Shown: positions 32,184-36,177 of the stretch, piece after piece | How positions within the stretch are numbered: the stretch's first letter is position 1 | Layout of the letters: every line of letters begins with the position of its first letter | Assembly (NCBI GenBank): GCA_012729555.1 | Contig: JAAYCX010000096.1 | Location: 1 to 36,177, forward strand | Reading direction: 5' to 3' | Length of the DNA stretch: 36,177 nt | Origin: Acidobacteriota bacterium | Lineage (GTDB): Bacteria > Acidobacteriota > UBA6911 | The notes under the pieces: generated by a model | The model's database searches: none | Seen by the model: only the letters and a program-made list of their open reading frames with translations | What the model was told of the DNA's origin: nothing | Position numbers and translations under genes: made by a program

Positions 32184-33461
32184 TTAAGTGTCTCCGTGCC
32201 GCTCCCGGAGGTACCGGAGCGCCTCCTCCCTCGTCGAGAGGGCGCCTTCGAACTGGAGGTTCCGGACGGTATCCAGGATCTCCCGGAACGCCGGCCCGGG
32301 CTCGAGGCCCAGGGCCACGAGGTCGGATCCATCGATGAGGGGGCGCAGGGGGGGGGAATCCCGGAATTCCCGCAGGCGGCGGCGCCACCCCGCGTGGAGC
32401 GAAGGAGTCCCTGAGCCGGCCGCCACCGCCGCCCCGAGCAGCCTCAGGTGGTCTTCGATGTCGGGGAGCGCCGCCATCCGCATCCATTCGCCCCGGCTCA
32501 TTTCCGGGAGCCGGAAAAATTCGGGGTGGGTTTGGACCAGGCCGCGGACGGCCCGGATATCCCCGTTGGACATTTTCAAGCGGCGGCAGATCCGCTCGAC
32601 CGTCTCCCCCCTTTGCGCCCCGCGCCCCTCGGTCCCCTCGGCCCGGTGTCCCGGCCCGGCGCCGACGTCCTTGAGCAGCGCGGCGAAGGCCAGGACCGGG
32701 GACCGGCCGCGGAGACGCGAAAGGACGGCCGAAGCGTGCGCCAGGAGGTCGCCGGAGCGGGGGTGGGGCGCCTGCTCCAGGATCGCGACCTCCGGCAGCA
32801 GCTCGGCGAGCAGGCGGCTCCTGTGGAGCAACTCGAGCCCGCGTCCCGGGTCGCGGCCGGTGAAGATCTCCTCCAGTTCGCCCCGGATCCGCTCCCAGCT
32901 GACCTCGGTGATGCGGGGGGCCAGGGTCCCGATGGCGTCCCATGTCTCCGGGGCGATGTCGAACCCGAGGCCGCAGGCGAAACGCAAGGCGCGCAGGAGG
33001 CGGAGCTTGTCTTCCCGGAACCGTTCCCGGGGGTCTCCTATGGTCCGGACGAGGCGGCGCTCGATGTCCTCCCGGCCGCCGACGTAATCGATGAGGCGGC
33101 CGCCGGTGGGGTCGTAGAACAGGCCGTTGATGGTGAAATCCCTGCGCCGGGCGTCTTCCGCCGGGCCGGAAAAGACCACGGATGAGGGGCGTCGCCCGTC
33201 AACATACTCCCGGTCGCTCCGGAAGGTGGCGACTTCGAACGCGCGCCCGTACATCGACACCTGGACCACCCCGAAATGGGCCCCGATCGCGCGCGAACGG
33301 GGGAAGAGGCGCCGCACCTCGTCGGGCGGGGCGCTCGTGGCGATGTCGATGTCCCTCGGTCTTCTCCGGAGCAGAAAATCGCGCACCCACCCCCCGGCGA
33401 AGTAGGCTTCGTACCCGCCGAGACGCAGCCTGTCGACGATGCGTCGCGCGGCTCTGATCAT
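32184..33461 (-). CDS. cca: tRNA nucleotidyltransferase/poly(A) polymerase family protein
   Basis: 425 aa, class II family. The palm domain carries GGWVRDFLL and the metal-binding DID (D37, D39), then RRRDFTINGLFYDP and REDKLRLLRALRFA. The family either adds CCA to tRNA 3' ends or adds poly(A); the two are hard to tell apart from sequence, so the gene symbol is tentative. The central part where many members keep an HD domain has ALLKDVGAGPGH, with Lys in place of the first His, so a phosphohydrolase activity is unlikely. The gene lies in an operon with a TPR protein (55 bp upstream) and rlmI (27 bp downstream), a setting that suits RNA maturation. Confidence 0.85.
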   Translation of the reverse strand: MIRAARRIVDRLRLGGYEAYFAGGWVRDFLLRRRPRDIDIATSAPPDEVRRLFPRSRAIGAHFGVVQVSMYGRAFEVATFRSDREYVDGRRPSSVVFSGPAEDARRRDFTINGLFYDPTGGRLIDYVGGREDIERRLVRTIGDPRERFREDKLRLLRALRFACGLGFDIAPETWDAIGTLAPRITEVSWERIRGELEEIFTGRDPGRGLELLHRSRLLAELLPEVAILEQAPHPRSGDLLAHASAVLSRLRGRSPVLAFAALLKDVGAGPGHRAEGTEGRGAQRGETVERICRRLKMSNGDIRAVRGLVQTHPEFFRLPEMSRGEWMRMAALPDIEDHLRLLGAAVAAGSGTPSLHAGWRRRLREFRDSPPLRPLIDGSDLVALGLEPGPAFREILDTVRNLQFEGALSTREEALRYLRERHGDT

Positions 33462-33516
33462 GGTTCCTTCGGGGCCCGTGCCGGGGGGAGGGCGAAGGGC
33501 CTCTCCCCGGGCCGGC

Positions 33517-34635
33517 CTAGGACAGCTTGTCGAGCTGCTTGTTCCAGTTGTCGTCCTTGAAGAGCTTCCGGAACAGGGAGCGGTAACGGGCGAAGGCTTT
33601 TCTGTCCCCCAGCTTGTGGCAGGCGAGGGCCATGCGGACGTAGAAGAGATCGTCGTTGGGAAACCGTTTGGCCAGCCTGAGCGTGGCTTCCCCCTCCTCC
33701 ACCGCCTCCTTGTAGCGCCCGAGCTCGTAGTAATTGTCGGTCAGGAAGCTGCGGGCCTCCGCCTTCTCCAGGACGTCCTGGGGATTGCGGTGCAGCGTCT
33801 CCAGCGCGATCAGGAGCGACTTTTCAAAGGAATTGGTGCGGAAATGGCACTCGGCCATTTTCAGGTAGATCCAGGCCAGGTCCCTGCTCCTGGAGGTCAG
33901 CTGCTTCAGCTTGAGGATCTTCTCGTAGGTCTCGATCGCCATCGTGTAGTTGGACAGCTTCCGGTAGCATTCGGCCAGTTTCGCGTGGATTTCGTCGCGC
34001 CGCTCGAAGCGCGGATCCAGCTCCAGCACCTTGGAATAGTGCTTGATGGCCTCCTGGTGCTGCCCGAGCCCCAGGTAGTTGTTGGCCATGCTCTCGTAGA
34101 GGTAGGCGAGCCCCGGGTCGTTGTCGCTCAGCACCTGGATGGCTTTCTGGGAATAGCGGATCGCCTCGCCGTGCTTCCCCATCGCCTCGTAGTTCCGGCT
34201 GAGCCCCGCGTAGAGCATCCACTGGGTGTCCTTCTCCTGGCTGTCGATCTGCTCCTCGCACCTCTTCCGGGCCTCGAGCGATTTGGCCGTCTTCCCGTGG
34301 TATTCGTAGAGCGACCCGAGGTGGAAGAAGATGAACCCGTACATGTCCTGCATGAATTCGGGCTTCCGGGGGTCGAAAAGCCTGGCCGATTTGAGCAGGT
34401 ACTCGAAAGCCTTCTTGTCCTCCCCGTTGTTGAAGTGGCAGATCCCGACCTGGCCGGCGAAATAGGCCTTGATGTTCTTCTGTCGGACGATCCCGAGCGC
34501 CTCGCCGTAGACCCGGGCGGCCTCCGGGTAGTTTCCCTTGTTGAAGAGCTCTTCGGCGTAGGCGTCGTGGAGCGAGATCCTCTCCGCGTCGGACCCGGCT
34601 CTTTTCAGTCTGGCGTTGAACTGTTGTTTGTTCAC
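33517..34635 (-). CDS. TPR-repeat protein
   Basis: This 372-aa protein begins at GTG 34635 with AGGGGG upstream. It is made of about eight tetratricopeptide-type helix pairs across nearly its whole length, for example YAEELFNKGNYPEAARVYGE, NYLGLGQHQEAIKHYSKVLE and CYRKLSNYTMAIETYEKIL. There is no signal peptide or enzymatic domain, so it is probably a cytoplasmic protein-binding scaffold. It sits between a membrane-anchored protein and the tRNA nucleotidyltransferase in the lepB operon. The partner is unknown. Confidence 0.85.
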   Translation of the reverse strand: MNKQQFNARLKRAGSDAERISLHDAYAEELFNKGNYPEAARVYGEALGIVRQKNIKAYFAGQVGICHFNNGEDKKAFEYLLKSARLFDPRKPEFMQDMYGFIFFHLGSLYEYHGKTAKSLEARKRCEEQIDSQEKDTQWMLYAGLSRNYEAMGKHGEAIRYSQKAIQVLSDNDPGLAYLYESMANNYLGLGQHQEAIKHYSKVLELDPRFERRDEIHAKLAECYRKLSNYTMAIETYEKILKLKQLTSRSRDLAWIYLKMAECHFRTNSFEKSLLIALETLHRNPQDVLEKAEARSFLTDNYYELGRYKEAVEEGEATLRLAKRFPNDDLFYVRMALACHKLGDRKAFARYRSLFRKLFKDDNWNKQLDKLS

Positions 34636-34718
34636 TCGATGCCCCCTGGAAACGATGTTTCAGACAGACGGTACTATACAATATTTCAGCGAAAGATGGA
34701 GATTTTCCCTAAGCGGGG

Positions 34719-35381
34719 CTACTGGTGGGCGACGAGGCGACCCGGTTCGATGTCGACCCGTTCGATTCCGTAGGGAAGAGTCGAGGGCTCGGTGGGATTG
34801 AAGGGAGGGGTCTGCCGCATCCCCACGGCCGCGATGATCTCGTTGACCAGCCCGCTCGGCAGGACGCGGCCGTCGAAGCGCGCTTGCTCCAGTTCATACC
34901 GCCCCCGGCCGTTGCCGGTGTGGAGCCTGCCGTCCGCGTCGAGGATGCGGGTGCCGGAGAACATGTAGGCGAGCAGGTTGCGGAACAGGCCCGTCGACGA
35001 GGTCCGCAGGCGGTCGAAGTCGATCACGGCGCGGGCCTGGAGCCGGTCCTGCTCGAACCTGACCTGGAGACTGCGCAGCGACGGGTGGTAGCGGGGTTTC
35101 AGGACCAGCTGAAGGTAGGAGTTGATCTCCTCCTCGGTAAAGGGGGTCGACAGGCTTTTCCCCGATTCCTTCTCCCGGGTGAAGCGTTCCATCTCCCTGA
35201 TTTTTTCGGCGCAGCGCTCCGCGGCTTCCCCGGACAGGGCCGGTTCGGAACCCCGGAGCGGGAGGAGCCCGCCGGAGGTGAGGAGAATCACAAGCCCCCA
35301 CGCGAGGGCGCGGCTAGCGGATGACCCTGGCCGTCCGTTCCCACCGGGTCTTCGTGAAGAAGTTGAGGAAGACATCGCCAA
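34719..35381 (-). CDS. Membrane-anchored or secreted protein of unknown function
   Basis: 220 aa from ATG 35381 (ATG 35375 is also possible), overlapping the last 68 bp of lepB. No good start exists after the lepB stop codon except a GTG that would remove part of the signal. A Ser/Arg/Gly-rich N-terminus leads into one hydrophobic helix (about 25-42). The exported domain contains EEEINSYLQLVL, LRSLQVRFEQDRLQARAVID, a Gly-Arg-rich turn, FDGRVLPSGLVNEIIAAVG and the terminal GIERVDIEPGRLVA. Order and spacing resemble the domain of the zinc-ribbon protein at 7093-7887. It may be a lipid- or envelope-binding domain, but the function is unknown. Confidence 0.7.
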   Translation of the reverse strand: MAMSSSTSSRRPGGNGRPGSSASRALAWGLVILLTSGGLLPLRGSEPALSGEAAERCAEKIREMERFTREKESGKSLSTPFTEEEINSYLQLVLKPRYHPSLRSLQVRFEQDRLQARAVIDFDRLRTSSTGLFRNLLAYMFSGTRILDADGRLHTGNGRGRYELEQARFDGRVLPSGLVNEIIAAVGMRQTPPFNPTEPSTLPYGIERVDIEPGRLVAHQ

Positions 35382-35973
35382 ACTGTTTCATCCTGTCCGA
35401 AGCGCTGGTTTGAAGATATTCGTCCCTGGGGGTTTCGAAGGACCAGTAGATCACGAGCGCCTTCCCGAGCAGGTAGTCGCGCGGCACGCACCCCCAGAAT
35501 CGGCTGTCCTGGCTGTTGTCCCGGTTGTCCCCCATGGCAAAATACTGGTCCTCCGGGACCTCGTACGGGCCGTAATGGCGGTAGATGCTGTCGGCGTCGA
35601 TGTACTGGGTGTAGTCCTCCTCGAGCGCCTCGCCGTTGATGAAGATCTGCCGCCCGACCATCTCGACCTTGTCTCCCGGCATCCCTATAAGCCTTTTGAC
35701 GTAGGCGACCTCGGGATTGTTCGGATATTTGAACACGATGACGTCTCCCCGCCGGGGCGTCCGGTAAGGGAGCAGTTTGGCCAGGAAGCCGGGGGTGATG
35801 CCGTAGGCGAGCTTGTTGACGAGGAGGTGGTCGCCGATGAGGAGGTTCGATTCCATCGATCCGGTCGGGATCTTGAACGCCTGGACCACGAAGGTGGTGG
35901 CGAAGAGCGCGATGATGGCGGTGATGACGATCGATTCGAAATATTCGCGTACGGTCGATTTATGGAATTCCAA
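35314..35973 (-). CDS. lepB: Signal peptidase I
   Basis: 219 aa. One N-terminal membrane anchor (about 12-32) is followed by the catalytic PTGSM box with Ser 39, then GDVIVFKYP and YVKRLIGMPGD with the general-base Lys 93, and the conserved GDNRDNSQDSRFWG (148-161). It removes Sec signal peptides on the periplasmic face. The start codon is TTG 35973, supported by GGAGG five bases upstream; no in-frame ATG fits before the anchor. It is the first gene of the minus-strand operon that continues to rlmI, and it is divergent from the tRNA-Val gene. Confidence 0.95.
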   Translation of the reverse strand: MEFHKSTVREYFESIVITAIIALFATTFVVQAFKIPTGSMESNLLIGDHLLVNKLAYGITPGFLAKLLPYRTPRRGDVIVFKYPNNPEVAYVKRLIGMPGDKVEMVGRQIFINGEALEEDYTQYIDADSIYRHYGPYEVPEDQYFAMGDNRDNSQDSRFWGCVPRDYLLGKALVIYWSFETPRDEYLQTSASDRMKQFGDVFLNFFTKTRWERTARVIR

Positions 35974-36096
35974 GATCCCCTCCAGCCTGCCATGATTCCT
36001 AACGACCCACGGCGACTCATAGCAAAGGTCAAAAGTCTAACACAGCCCCGGCGTCCCGACAATCGCCCGGGGCCGGGCGGGGGCGGAATTTACCGG

Positions 36097-36125
36097 TTGG
36101 AATAATGGGTTAAGTCGCGTAATAT
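36097..36125 (+). promoter_or_regulatory. Promoter of the tRNA-Val gene
   Basis: TTGGAA (36097-36102), a 17-bp spacer, then TAATAT (36120-36125). The predicted start near 36132 is 5 bases before the mature tRNA 5' end. Confidence 0.65.
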
Positions 36126-36136
36126 CACCTCACAAC

Positions 36137-36177
36137 GGGCGGTTAGCTCAGCGGCAGAGCATCGGTCTTACACACCG
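36137..36177 (+). tRNA. tRNA-Val (anticodon TAC), 5' part only
   Basis: GGGCGGT acceptor strand (36137-36143), TA, D-arm GCTC/GAGC around AGCGGCA, then the anticodon stem TCGGT with loop CTTACAC and the start of ACCG. The loop centre gives anticodon TAC, valine. The window ends inside the 3' side of the anticodon stem, so the variable loop, T-arm and acceptor 3' strand are missing. Confidence 0.9.

Overview
The window is about 36 kb of G+C-rich, gene-dense chromosomal DNA from a Gram-negative bacterium. Three sigma-54 activators (one cut by the left edge), a type IV pilin behind a sigma-54 promoter, a secreted family 20 glycosidase, a tungsten-type aldehyde oxidoreductase, and a kinase-like/AAA/TPR/sigma-54 fusion fit an Acidobacteriota-like or deltaproteobacterial-type organism. 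This placement is inference, because no rRNA or other strong marker is present. No transposase, phage gene or CRISPR array was seen.

Left part (1-7.1 kb): the C-terminal helix-turn-helix of a PilR-like activator, a near-consensus -24/-12 promoter, a type IV pilin and its terminator. Two large membrane proteins of the GT-C/YfhO type follow tail to tail with a 14-bp overlap; the second is cotranscribed with an orphan sigma-54 activator. Next (7.1-9.7 kb) come small, poorly known genes: a zinc-ribbon membrane protein, a C-terminally short DUF262 protein, a conserved 80-aa protein and a secreted protein.

Middle (9.7-18.7 kb): a permease-aldehyde oxidoreductase operon, a BCAM0308-type zinc protein, a beta-hexosaminidase/aspartase pair with ATGA overlap, an Nfu iron-sulfur scaffold protein with two competing 3' hairpins, and an HU-type DNA-binding protein.

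Signalling block (18.7-30 kb): a 1787-aa regulator joins a kinase fold that has lost key catalytic residues, an AAA/TPR module, a GAF domain and a complete sigma-54 activator domain. It converges with a membrane HD-GYP/GAF/degenerate-GGDEF protein. Both genes contain sharply AT-richer segments. An unexplained 820-bp AT-richer stretch with a promoter, a mini-ORF and a perfect 14-bp hairpin lies upstream of the HD-GYP gene. A PqqD-M50-HlyD fusion follows.

Right part (30-36.2 kb): an SUMF1-domain lipoprotein faces a likely five-gene housekeeping operon on the minus strand (lepB, a membrane-anchored protein, a TPR protein, a tRNA nucleotidyltransferase and an RlmI-type methyltransferase). A tRNA-Val(TAC) with its own promoter starts at the right edge. 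The most unusual items are the kinase-dead sigma-54 regulator with its compositional patch, the stretch at 26.7-27.5 kb next to the PqqD-M50-HlyD gene, and the permease-aldehyde oxidoreductase pair.
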